From Gracilibacter sp. BRH_c7a (GTDB taxonomy: Bacteria; Bacillota; Desulfitobacteriia; Desulfitobacteriales; Syntrophobotulaceae), in contig LOEZ01000088.1 in the NCBI GenBank assembly GCA_001516055.1, positions 1 to 41,182 of the forward strand: DNA of 41,182 nucleotides. Direction: 5' to 3'. The notes below the pieces were generated by a model. The model was given only the letters and a program-made list of their open reading frames with translations. It did not search any database and was not told the DNA's origin. A program made the position numbers and the translations under genes. This document shows positions 26,555-35,263 of this stretch, in pieces (position 1 is the first letter of the stretch; each line of letters opens with the position of its first letter).

Positions 26555-26609
26555 CCAAAGAGATAAAAGGATAGATAGAGTTTAAATTTAAAATACGAAG
26601 ATGTATTGT

Positions 26610-26839
26610 ATGATGGAAATTAATCCTGTAGAACAGATTCAATCTGAATTGCAAAAGGAATGAGGCTTTAGAAATGCAAGAAATGTGGGTGCATGAAAGA
26701 GACTTTAGAAACTCTTTTACGTGCTCTCTCATAAATTTTGAACCAAGAGGCTTCTAAATTATTAAAGGAAACGGAAGCATGGATGATGCAGTTGGAAGCG
26801 CCAAAATATTCTTGCCTGGGGTGTAAGCATTGTTTTTGA
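26610..26839 (+). pseudogene. Remnant of a Cys-motif (CxxCxC ... CxxCxxC) protein
   Basis: ATG 26610 opens MMEINPVEQIQSELQKE and stops; another frame continues KCKKCGCMKETLETLLRALS, and a third gives EASKLLKETEAWMMQLEAP then YSCLGCKHCF before a stop. The three pieces in order recall small clostridial proteins with CxxCxC and CxxCxxC metal or Fe-S motifs, found beside methyltransferases (DUF4346-like; name from memory, uncertain). At least two frameshifts. Confidence 0.45.
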
Positions 26840-26944
26840 GCAGAAATAATATAGGAATAAACATTAACATAATGTGACAGAATTCAACAATCCCTTTGCT
26901 GGTAGCTTGGTAAAATTGTTAATAGGTGACAACTAAATAATTGA

Positions 26945-27035
26945 AAAAGGCAAACTTGTTGGAAGACAAGGACGCAAAGCCACGGGTCTAAAGCGGTTAC
27001 TGATATCGCTATGATAGCCGGGTTGCCGAATCAGG
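26945..27035 (+). ncRNA. Cyclic di-GMP-I (GEMM-I) riboswitch
   Basis: Matches the GEMM-I core: GGCAAAC, GACGCAAAGCCAC, GGGTCTAAAG and ATGATAGCCGGGTTGCCGAA in order, with P1 formed by GGCAA (26949-26953) and TTGCC (27023-27027). The P1b tetraloop-receptor parts and the conserved GCAAAG and GGGUUGCC are intact, so the aptamer should bind c-di-GMP. Confidence 0.9.
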
Positions 27036-27043
27036 GTAACTTT

Positions 27044-27090
27044 AGGCCCACTAGTGCTATTTTATATTAGAACATTAGTTGGCCTTTATG
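27044..27090 (+). terminator. Terminator stem downstream of the riboswitch
   Basis: AGGCCCACTAGTG (27044-27056) pairs with CATTAGTTGGCCT (27073-27085), one mismatch and G-U pairs, followed by TTATG. Nine bases after P1, a typical place for the expression platform. Confidence 0.5.
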
Positions 27091-27184
27091 CTTAACATAG
27101 GTGACTCACTATCTTTGCATGGTAACAAGTAAGCTCGCACTCGTTTAGATCGGTAAATTTTAGGAAAATCAGAAATAGTTTAAA

Positions 27185-27297
27185 TTAATGATGTAGGAAC
27201 AGCTGAAAATGCCAAAGATGCAATGGAGCTTGTCAAAGACCAAAGTCCGGATCTGGCTCTCCTGGATATCGAATTGCCTGATTTGATGAGGATGCTT
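27185..27297 (+). pseudogene. Response-regulator receiver-domain fragment
   Basis: The frame INDVGTAENAKDAMELVKDQ then SPDLALLDIELPDLM is the beta2 to beta3 part of a REC domain, including the phospho-acceptor Asp (LLDIELPD). It resembles LytTR-type regulators. Stops and the lack of both ends show that it is dead. Probably once the gene behind the c-di-GMP riboswitch. Confidence 0.6.
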
Positions 27298-27692
27298 ACC
27301 GTAGGTTTATTTTATATCATACTACTGTTGAGGATAAGTTGGAATTAGACGATTCTGAAAGGCTTGAATATAATTTATCAAGTATAATAGAAGATGGATA
27401 TAGGAGACTGAACGATAATAAGCATTTTCCTACAAAAGAAGCTTTCCAAACATTAGCGCATATAAATCCATGTGGAGCAATTCCATCTGCATGCAGATGG
27501 GATGATAATATTGTCTCAATGATTATGCAGTGTTGTGAAAATAATTCGTTCGGTAAATTACCATATGTATTAAAACTAAAAAATACATATGAATATATAA
27601 GCAAGTTACCTAGTGATATTTTTAATGAAAAAAAATATAGTAATTATCAAAATGAAGAGTACATATCATGGAATGAGGAAGGTATACTTTAG
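27282..27692 (+). pseudogene. 5'-truncated hypothetical gene
   Basis: The frame is open from 27282 (no ATG; first possible start TTG 27339, no ribosome binding site) to TAG 27690. It encodes about 136 residues: FDEDAYRRFILYHTTVEDKL at the start, a middle with INPCGAIPSACRWDD and CCENNSFGKLPYVLKLKN, and a polar end. Unrecognised. It fuses directly to the receiver-domain scrap on the left and meets a recombinase fragment on the right, so both edges look like deletion or insertion junctions. Confidence 0.4.
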
Positions 27693-27777
27693 TAGTTTTG
27701 TATTCAATACCCAAAGCATTCTTAAAGGATATGAAATCATCTAGACTTGGTGCAAGATTACTTATAAATATGCTCAT
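27690..27777 (-). pseudogene. Second tandem tyrosine recombinase, N-terminal stub
   Basis: ATG 27777 overlaps the TGA of the upstream recombinase (ATGA) and follows GGAGGTGAATCC. The first 30 residues (SIFISNLAPSLDDFISFKNA, then LGIEYKTTKVYL) match the N-terminus of the second recombinase in two- or three-integrase elements of Firmicutes. The similarity then ends near 27690, although the frame stays open to 27622. Confidence 0.6.
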
Positions 27778-28975
27778 GGATTCACCTCCGTAGAGATGCC
27801 AACCATAGGAAGAACACATTCCTTAAGTCTAAATTCATCTGTCGTTATATAAATGTCAGTAGTATCAGTATTTGCATGACCAAGTATTGCAGCAATAGTA
27901 GCTATTGGAACTTCGTTTTTTACCATTGTTGAGGCAGCATTATGACGAAGCATATGCATCCCAAAGATGCGATTATCTTTGTTAATCCCTGCACGCTTGA
28001 AAACTCGCTCCACAACAGCATAACAGGATGCATGATCTGATAAAGAATCAAATGGAGCCAATTGTCTTACAAATAAAAAATCATTATTAGCTTTTGGCCT
28101 TTCTTCAGAAAGGTAATTAGCTATAGCATTACCAACCAATGTAGTCAGTGGAAGGCAAACGGTATTGCCTGTTTTACTCTGCTTAAAGGATATCGTTTCA
28201 TTAACCCAATGAATATCAGAAAGCTTTAAATTAATTAAATCACAGGCTCTGATTCCGGTTGATAATCCCAGTAAAACAATCGCGGCATCCCTGTGAGTAA
28301 CATTACCCGATTCGTTGGTACCCTTGATTTGTTGCTGCTCTTCATCAGTTAAAGTAGGTATGATCCTTTTGGCTCTATAGGCATGAATACCTTCTATGGC
28401 GGCGTGAAGATCATCACACGATTAATGTATTTAAAAAATAACCTTAGCCCACAAAATGCTGCACGCTGCCGACATTGTTTAATAGCTTTTAAGTATCCTA
28501 TAACAATAATTAGCGACAGTTTATAGATTTCATAAATCTGAATCTCATTCAGATATTGAAGAAGGTAATAGAGCTTATACTCATAAAAATGCACTGTGTT
28601 TTCGTTTTCATACCTGTTTCGCAAGAAAATGCCATAATCACAATAAATCTTTTTGTGATTATCATTAGTAGGTTGTAGTTTACCTCGTTTAAGCATGGTA
28701 AAATCAAAAGCTCCGGTATTGTAATACGAGTTTAGCAAGCGAATAAAACGACTTTGCGAGTGATATCTGTTCTTGCTAAACTTACCGGTTTTTTTGCTGA
28801 TCACATCGTCAGCGTAGGTTTGACCAAAGTCAGGAGTATATTCTGTGATGCCTTTTTCTTCACAGAAGACTTTAAATCGACGAATCACACCTTTGTAATT
28901 AAAGATAGTGTGCTCATGATACCCAACTTCGATTAATGCATCCAATAATACGTTGCAGATTATGTCAATGTCCAT
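27774..28975 (-). pseudogene. Tyrosine recombinase/integrase, frameshifted
   Basis: Start ATG 28975 behind AAAGGAGG. The N-terminal frame (core-binding domain, 193 residues) stops at 28394; the catalytic part continues in another frame through HAYRAKRIIPTLTDEEQQQI and LGLSTGIRACDLINLKLSDI to HMLRHNAASTM and LGHANTDTTDIYITT, so the Arg, His-x-x-Arg, His and Tyr residues are all there. The break is at CGTGTGATGATC (minus strand); removing one GT repeat gives the natural reading INRDDLHAAIEG. Total about 400 residues. First of a tandem pair. Confidence 0.8.
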
Positions 28976-28976
28976 T

Positions 28977-29008
28977 TTGAAGTACCTCCTTTATATTTGG
29001 TACTTCAA
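28977..29008. repeat. Perfect inverted repeat over the recombinase ribosome binding site
   Basis: TTGAAGTACC (28977-28986) and GGTACTTCAA (28999-29008), 12-base loop. In the minus-strand mRNA the AAGGAGG lies in the loop and right arm of this hairpin, just before the ATG at 28975, which may hide it. Confidence 0.6.
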
Positions 29009-29018
29009 TTATAAAATA

Positions 29019-29096
29019 CTATGCCGAAGAAAATGTATTACAGCTAACATCAAGTGAGATTGGAAGATTTTTCGGCATAGTTATTTCTTCGGTATA
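29019..29096. repeat. Cluster of CTATGCCGAA-type repeats upstream of the recombinase
   Basis: CTATGCCGAA (29019-29028) is inverted exactly at TTCGGCATAG (29071-29080), and a third, imperfect inverted copy TTCTTCGGTAT follows (29085-29095). Possible recombinase binding or attachment sites. Confidence 0.45.
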
Positions 29097-29140
29097 ATCA
29101 CTATGGAAAAGCTGTATGATAAATAAATTCGCCTTAACTT

Positions 29141-29305
29141 TTACAATGCTTGATACACAAGTTTTGCATTTTTAGCTTGGCCATAGCTGTGGCCAATGAT
29201 TTCTCGGTTGAATAAATCAATAAACACACATACATAGTGCCACCGACCAGCGACCCGAACATAGGTTAAATCACTTACTACAGCTTCCAAAGGCGTTTCT
29301 CTATT
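29141..29305 (-). mobile_element. IS3-family transposase (OrfB) fragment
   Basis: Minus-strand frame NRETPLEAVVSDLTYVRVAG, then RWHYVCVFIDLFNREIIGHS and YGQAKNAKLVYQAL to a stop at 29141. This is the DDE-core start of IS3-group transposases, with the first catalytic Asp (SDLTYV). A dead piece cut at both sides; different from the IS3 scrap at 12181. Confidence 0.8.
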
Positions 29306-29377
29306 AAATTTATATTTCCTTATAAAGAATGGTAAGATATAATAGGAATAGAAATAGAATTATTTGGAGAATTCAGA

Positions 29378-29749
29378 ATGAGAATGATAAATGATAATCC
29401 TGTTTGTGAAATAACTTGTGTCCATCAGGATGTTGTAATCCGAACTAAGGAGAAGCTCATTACAATGAGCAGTGCGAATAGTCTTGCTACTCTGTTCAAG
29501 ACCTTATCTGATCCGACCCGAATAAGAATGATTGATGCTTTATTTGATAATGAACTGTGTGTTTGTGACCTCGCTGAAATCATTGGTTTAAGTCAATCAG
29601 CAACATCTCACCAATTAAGAGTATTGAGAACCCATCATCTTGTAAAACACAGAAAGGAAGGAAAACAGGTTTTCTATTCCCTTGACGATGATCATGTTTC
29701 TGCGTTGTATAAACAAGGTTTAGATCATATTAGTGAAGAACCAAAATAA
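29378..29749 (+). CDS. ArsR/SmtB-family metal-sensing repressor (second cadC)
   Basis: 123 residues from ATG 29378, behind TTTGGAG. Like the protein at 23603 it has an N-terminal Cys pair (CEITC), CVC in helix 3 (ELCVCDLAEI), a recognition helix SQSATSHQLRVL and the alpha-5 pattern DDDHVSALYKQGLDH. Thus it is probably a Cd/Zn/Pb sensor. It has its own terminator, and the cadA it would have regulated (30236) has its own operator but is broken. A TATAAT (29338-29343) lies upstream, without a clear -35. Confidence 0.9.
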   Translation: MRMINDNPVCEITCVHQDVVIRTKEKLITMSSANSLATLFKTLSDPTRIRMIDALFDNELCVCDLAEIIGLSQSATSHQLRVLRTHHLVKHRKEGKQVFYSLDDDHVSALYKQGLDHISEEPK

Positions 29750-29778
29750 CAAGTATTAAATAGATGATTGTTATATTC

Positions 29779-29806
29779 AAATATGGCGTGTTTGCCATAT
29801 TTTTTA
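29779..29806 (+). terminator. Terminator after the second cadC
   Basis: AAATATGGC / GCCATATTT (29779-29787 with 29794-29802), 6-base loop, then TTTT. The following gap (29807-30153) is AT-rich; apart from a small dyad GTAGTG / CACTAC (29897-29913) I see nothing in it. Confidence 0.75.
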
Positions 29807-30153
29807 TGTGGACAAGTAAAACAAAATGTAAAACTTGTAAAATATTTGTCCTGATTTTGTAGAATACACCAGTTCTACTGTCTATTTTGCAATAATGTAG
29901 TGCAAGCCACTACTTGCTTAGAGACAGTTATCTTTGCTATTTATAGGTTTGATTATTGGTATTCTTTTTATATCTTTCATTCTTTAATCTTTATAATTAT
30001 ATTCCCAAATTGTCTACGAACTAACATAACCTACCTGTGTTAATTGGATGAAAAAAGCACATAATTTAACAAGCAAAAACGCAAAAAATCAATCCTCTAA
30101 AAAACCTAAAAAGCTATTGAAATATTTATCGGGTATGTTAAGATATAGATAAC

Positions 30154-30173
30154 ATATGACTATGTGCTCATAT
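30154..30173. promoter_or_regulatory. ArsR/SmtB-type operator upstream of the broken cadA
   Basis: ATATGA-N8-TCATAT (30154-30173), close to the CzrA/CadC consensus, 62 bases before the cadA-like start. Confidence 0.6.
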
Positions 30174-30235
30174 AATCCCGTTATTCGCTATAACTACCGA
30201 GTCTAGACAGAGATAATAAACAGGAGGAAAAAGGA

Positions 30236-32596
30236 ATGGTTCTTAATACTGCTATAGAGAAGACTAAATTCAATTTTAATTGGTGACTTTTGTCCCAGCT
30301 GTTCTGCAAAGATGGAACGAGCGCTCTCTGCGGAAAGTGATATTGGAGAAACGACGATAAATTATGCGGCCAAGACAGTTTATTTACCACCGAGCACCCA
30401 AAACAAAGCCCAGAAGATCATTGAAAAGATTGAACCTGGTGTCATGTTAGTTCCTGCTGACAAGCCAAACAGTAATATGGGGAAGGTTAAATATCGGATC
30501 GAAGGAGAGTTCTGTCCGGGTTGTGCAGCCAAAATGAAGCGGGTATTGAGTGCACGAGCTGATATTGGCGAGACCACCATCAACTACGCCACAAAGACGA
30601 TTTTTCTTCCTCCAGGTAAAGTAAATGAAGCTGAAAAAATAATGAATGAAATTGAATCCGGAATTAAATTAGTACCGATACTTATTAAAAAAGTGAAAGA
30701 AAATGATGAACCGGAAAAAAAATATTTAATATTCAGTTTCTTTTCTCGGTAATACTTTTAGCGATTGGCTTACTCTTTGAATCGAAGTGGCATAGTTCAG
30801 GGCAAGCTGTTTTCGAATATGCAATATTCCTGACAGGATATCTGCTCGTGGGTTACGAGGTAATTAAACAAGCTCTACGCAATATCATCAGAGGTTCTGT
30901 TTTTGATGAGAATTTTTTAATGTCTATTGCTACCATTGGAGCTATTGCTATTCATCAATTGCCTGAAGCTGTCGGGGTTATGCTGTTTTATTCTGTTGGA
31001 GAATATTTTCAGGATCGAGCTGTTAACCGGTCACGGACCTCAATTCAGGCTTTATTAGATATACGTCCGGATTATGCCAACCTGATCGTACAATCTGAAA
31101 TCCAAAAAGTAGATCCGGAAGATGTTATGATCGGACAAAATATTCTCGTCCGCCCTGGAGAGAAAGTTCCCCTGGATGGAGAAGTGTTAGAAGGGAGTTC
31201 ATTCTTGGATACTTCAGCGCTGACCGGAGAGTCTGTTCCCAGAAGGGCTGAAGTAGGAGATACAGTACTAGCTGGCATGATTAACACAAGCGGTGTACTG
31301 ACAGTAAGGGTTATCCGAAACTTTACTGAGTCTTCTGTCCAGAAGATCCTTGATCTAGTCGAAAATGCCAGTTCTCGTAAAGCAGAAACCGAGAAATTCA
31401 TCACGACATTTGCCCGTTACTATACCCCGGCAGTAGTGGTTGTGGCAGCGGGGATTGCGATCATTCCTCCTGTGTTTCTTAGCGGCGATTTTCAGGATTG
31501 GCTATATCGAGCCCTTACTGTGTTGGTTATTTCTTGTCCTTGCGCACTCGTTATTTCAGTTCCTCTTGGATATTTTGGAGGAATTGGCGGGGCTTCGAGA
31601 CAAGGGATACTGGTTAAGGGGGCAAATTATCTTGAGGCTCTGACAAATGTTAAAACAGTCGTATTTGACAAAACGGGTACACTGACCCAAGGTGTATTTG
31701 ATGTCGTGGAGATTAAGCCGTTTGTTAATTTTTCAGAAGAAGAACTAATAAGACTTGCTGCTGCTGCCGAAATACATTCCAGTCACCCCATTGCTGTATC
31801 GATTCGTAAACGATACGGAAAAAATATTGATCAAGATACAATTAAAGGTTATGAAGAAATAATTGGAAAAGGGATTAAAGCTAAAATCAATCATCAAGAA
31901 ATCCTTGTTGGTAAAGCAGCTTTGCTTAAAGACAATGGAATTGAATTTCCTAATGCTGATATGACAGGTCTTGCCGGTACCATTATCTATATTGCTATAG
32001 ATGGAAGTTATGCAGGACATCTGCTGATATCAGACCGCATGAAAGAAGGTTCCAAGGTGGCTGTCCAAAAGCTGAAGAACAATGGGATTCAAACCGTTAT
32101 GCTCACCGGGGATCATGAGTCAGTGGCTAGTATCATCGCAAAAGATTTAGGCGTTAATTCATTTCACGCGGATTTACTTCCTGAGGACAAGGTTACCTAG
32201 TTTGAACGAATTATGAAGAACGAAAAAGATAAAGCCAAGACTATTTTTGTAGGTGATGGAATCAAGGACGCACCGGTACTCTCACGAGCGGATATTGGCG
32301 TAGCCATGGGAGGACTGGGCTCGGATGCAGCCATAGAAGCAGATGTTGTACTCATGGAAGATGATCCAAGAAAACTAATAACCGCGATAGAGATATCCAA
32401 ATATACCAAGAAAATTATTTGGCAAAACATTGGCTTTGCCCTCTTAATTAAGTTAGGATTTATTGTCCTAGGAATGTTTGGTGTTGCCAGCATGTGGGAG
32501 GCCGTATTTGCAGATGTTGGAGTAGCTCTGCTCGCGATCCTTAATGCGACAAGAATTTTGAGATATTCTGCATCGAAAAAGTTCAACACAAATTAG
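30236..32596 (+). pseudogene. Second cadA-like heavy-metal ATPase, inactivated
   Basis: ATG 30236 follows AGGAGG but the frame stops at 30284. The next frame carries two HMA domains (CPSC and CPGC) to 30752; a third frame holds the membrane and catalytic domains (TGES, CPC in ISCPCALVIS, DKTGTLT, SSHPIA) to TAG 32198-32200; the same frame resumes with FERIMKNEKD and GDGIKDAPVL to 32596. So two frameshifts and one nonsense codon (probably CAG to TAG). It is closely related to the intact pump at 23996. The hinge reads GIKDAP rather than GINDAP, a second-site change fitting relaxed selection. Confidence 0.88.
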
Positions 32597-32607
32597 GGAA
32601 GTAAAAT

Positions 32608-32862
32608 ATGGTTGTTGATTTAGTATCTAAATTCTCTTTATTATTTATTTATCTTTCTTCTTTCTTTCTTTCTTTTGTATTTGCTTATCTCTTAAAAATC
32701 ATCCTCTTACAGCGGCTTCATAATATTAAAGCAAACCTTCTTAGAAAAGGCAAAAAACCTTTAAAGGTTCGTGCAATCGAACAAATATTAAAGACTACGA
32801 CTTTTCTATGGATGTTATTATGGTTAATTGAAAGTCTATTTCCTGATAGAGTGACCGGATAG
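32608..32862 (+). CDS. Small membrane protein, 84 aa, unknown
   Basis: ATG 32608, behind AGGGAAG, 12 bases after the broken cadA. One long hydrophobic helix (residues about 8-32, SLLFIYLSSFFLSFVFAYLL), a basic middle (LHNIKANLLRKGKKPLKVR) and a second helix near residues 65-78 (TTTFLWMLLWLIESLF). Unrecognised. It may have been part of the cad locus. The stretch after it (32863-33082) has no gene. Confidence 0.55.
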   Translation: MVVDLVSKFSLLFIYLSSFFLSFVFAYLLKIILLQRLHNIKANLLRKGKKPLKVRAIEQILKTTTFLWMLLWLIESLFPDRVTG

Positions 32863-33082
32863 CTCAGGAAGAAAGTCATCTGAAAAAAGTTTTTGGTCCA
32901 GAATATATCAGCTATTTTCAACCAACCCCCCGTTATTTCGGAATTAAATAAAAAATATTTCATCATTAGATTTAATATCAGTTGGGAGGTTGAGTGGAGA
33001 AGAGTTCTACTCGGCCTTCTATTGATTTAAGTTTCTAGGAACAAACATGGGGTTATATAGGTTAAACTGAGGTGAATAATCA

Positions 33083-34834
33083 ATGAATAGAAGTATTATC
33101 GCCAAATTATGGATAACAATAGTATTGTTAATTGTAGCAGTGCTTTTGGCTCTTGGGATTGGGTTATTTCAGGCAGTTGAAAAATATTATTACAAGCAAA
33201 TAGAAAATAATTTTATATCACAGGGCCGAGAGGTAATCGAATTATATATTGAGGATCCCGCTAAATTTGAGGAAAATAACGAAATCGACCATGCTTCACG
33301 AATGATGAAAGCCCATGCAATGATATTGAATGATAAAGGTATTATCCAAATTTGTGATACGATGATGAATATGTCTTCTGGTTCATTTTTTGAAGAGACC
33401 GAACTTACCCGAATCTTCAGTGGCAAAATTATTGCAAAAAGAGGTTATCATCAAAACTTTAATCTACAAATGTTGACAATCGGGCTCCCCATTATTAAAA
33501 ATAATGCTGTAGAAAACGCACTTCTTATATATACTCCTATCGCACCTTTGTCGTCGGTTTTAAAATCGTTTCAGGCAATCATTTACTGGGGTTTACTAAT
33601 CGCGGTTATTTTATCTTCTATTTTAGCATTTTTCCTTTCTCGTACCTTATCGAGACCACTGATTAGGATGAATCAAATTGCTTTGAGTCTTTCAGACGGA
33701 GATTATAGTCAACGAGTAAATGTTAAAAACAGTGATGAAATTGGCGTGCTGGGAAATTCATTGAATTTCCTTTCTCAAAAGCTTAAAAAAAATATTACTG
33801 AATTATCCTATGAAAAGGAAAAAATTGAGAATATCCTTCTAAGTATTTCCGACGGGGTAATAACTTTTGATAGGACAGGTAAAATCATTCTTCTTAACCC
33901 TCAAGCAAAATGCTTGCTTGAATACTGCGAAGATGTAGAGAAAGATAAGAGTTTAGAACATTGCCAATATCTTTCCCAGCTCAATTCACTATATATGCAT
34001 GTTATGGAAAAAGAAGAGTTAATTGAGGGAGAAATATATATAAAAGCAAAAATTCTTTTGGTAAAGCTTTCTCCATTATTCGATCGTAGCAGTAAGGATA
34101 TTATCGGGGTAGTAACTGTACTTCAGGATGTAACTAAAGAACGAAAACTAGAGGAAATGAGGCGTGATTTCGTAACCAATGTCTCCCATGAACTTAGAAC
34201 TCCTATTAGTCTTATTCAAGGCTATTCAGAGGCACTCATCGATGACGTATATGAATCCCCGGAGCAACAAAACAGTTTTCTTAAAGTGATTCTCTTAGAA
34301 GCAAACAGGTTAAAGAGGCTGGTTAATGATCTGCTAGAACTGTCTAGACTTCAATCAGATGTAATCGACTTAGAAAAAGAATGGATAAATATTGCACAGT
34401 TGATTAACGAAGTGAACGTAAAATTCCAAACATCGTTATTGCAAAATAATATAGATTTTGAAATGGCAATAGATACTAAAGCAGAATCAATTTTTGCAGA
34501 TCGTTTTAAGTTGGAACAAGTGCTGATTAACTTAATAAGTAACGCCATTCGTTATTCATTTGACGGAAAAATAATAGTAACAACTCAGAAACGTGAAAAT
34601 GGCGTAGAACTAAGAATCAGTGATACAGGTGAGGGAATTCCGGAAGATGATTTACCCTTAATATTTGAAAGGTTGTACCGGTCTGATAAATCGAGAAACA
34701 GGGAGAGCGGAGGAACAGGTATAGGTCTTTCCATTGTCAAGAACATTATTGATGCACATAACGGGATGATTCATGTAAAAAGTATACTTGGAGAGGGTAC
34801 AACCTTTACTATATTATTTCCATCCATGAAATAG
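33083..34834 (+). CDS. Sensor histidine kinase (PhoR/ResE-like), orphan
   Basis: Membrane two-component sensor. 583 residues, behind GAGGTG. TM1 about 8-29, an extracytoplasmic sensor of about 135 residues, TM2 about 168-189, HAMP linker (190-245), PAS domain (about 250-350, LLSISDGVITFDRTGKIILL split), HisKA with VSHELRTPIS (His369), and HATPase_c with N-box (NLISNAIRYS), G1 DTGEGI and G2 GTGIGLSIV. All catalytic motifs are intact. No response regulator lies next to it, which is unusual because kinases of this class usually follow one in an operon; its partner is elsewhere or was lost with the decayed left flank. Confidence 0.92.
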   Translation: MNRSIIAKLWITIVLLIVAVLLALGIGLFQAVEKYYYKQIENNFISQGREVIELYIEDPAKFEENNEIDHASRMMKAHAMILNDKGIIQICDTMMNMSSGSFFEETELTRIFSGKIIAKRGYHQNFNLQMLTIGLPIIKNNAVENALLIYTPIAPLSSVLKSFQAIIYWGLLIAVILSSILAFFLSRTLSRPLIRMNQIALSLSDGDYSQRVNVKNSDEIGVLGNSLNFLSQKLKKNITELSYEKEKIENILLSISDGVITFDRTGKIILLNPQAKCLLEYCEDVEKDKSLEHCQYLSQLNSLYMHVMEKEELIEGEIYIKAKILLVKLSPLFDRSSKDIIGVVTVLQDVTKERKLEEMRRDFVTNVSHELRTPISLIQGYSEALIDDVYESPEQQNSFLKVILLEANRLKRLVNDLLELSRLQSDVIDLEKEWINIAQLINEVNVKFQTSLLQNNIDFEMAIDTKAESIFADRFKLEQVLINLISNAIRYSFDGKIIVTTQKRENGVELRISDTGEGIPEDDLPLIFERLYRSDKSRNRESGGTGIGLSIVKNIIDAHNGMIHVKSILGEGTTFTILFPSMK

Positions 34835-35001
34835 GGTTATTTAGTCTGTAAGATATACGCACAGGCTATGAGAACTAGACGACATTTACTAAGTCTAACC
34901 AGATTGTATTATCATTGAAGTAAGTGGAAGACAATCATTCGACATTTTTCCATAATATGGTTTATTAAAATTTCTTGTTTATGGAGGAAATCATATACTT
35001 G

Positions 35002-35097
35002 ATGTCGAAAAAGACTAAATCATATATGCATACCTGTTCATGGGTTCATGAATTTTATAAATATATCCATGTGTTTTTTAAATTTAAGATGTTTTGA
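35002..35097 (+). CDS. Possible 31-aa peptide (doubtful)
   Basis: In the gap 34835-35263, ATG 35002 lies 13 bases after GGAGG and opens 31 codons (SKKTKSYMHTCSWVHEFYK ...), basic and aromatic. No family; spacing is poor. The rest of the gap is AT-rich without further structure that I can support. Confidence 0.2.
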   Translation: MSKKTKSYMHTCSWVHEFYKYIHVFFKFKMF

Positions 35098-35263
35098 TTC
35101 AATAAGAGGTTTACCAGTAAACGTTTCCATATTTTTTACCAAAATAATTATGTGAGGAGGTAGATATAGATAACCTGAAGCTTAAGATATTACTAAGCAA
35201 GATAAGCAATCAACAACTATGGAGTACTTCATACTACTTTAAGTTTCTTGGAGGAGGAGAGAA

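Noticed and set aside
26831..26845. TGA after CLGCKHCF as a second selenocysteine codon
   Set aside because: The gene is broken in two other places and the frame stops again a few codons later, so ordinary decay explains it.
27622..27690. Extension of the second recombinase stub to 27622
   Set aside because: The frame is open but no longer resembles recombinases; it overlaps the opposite-strand truncated gene.
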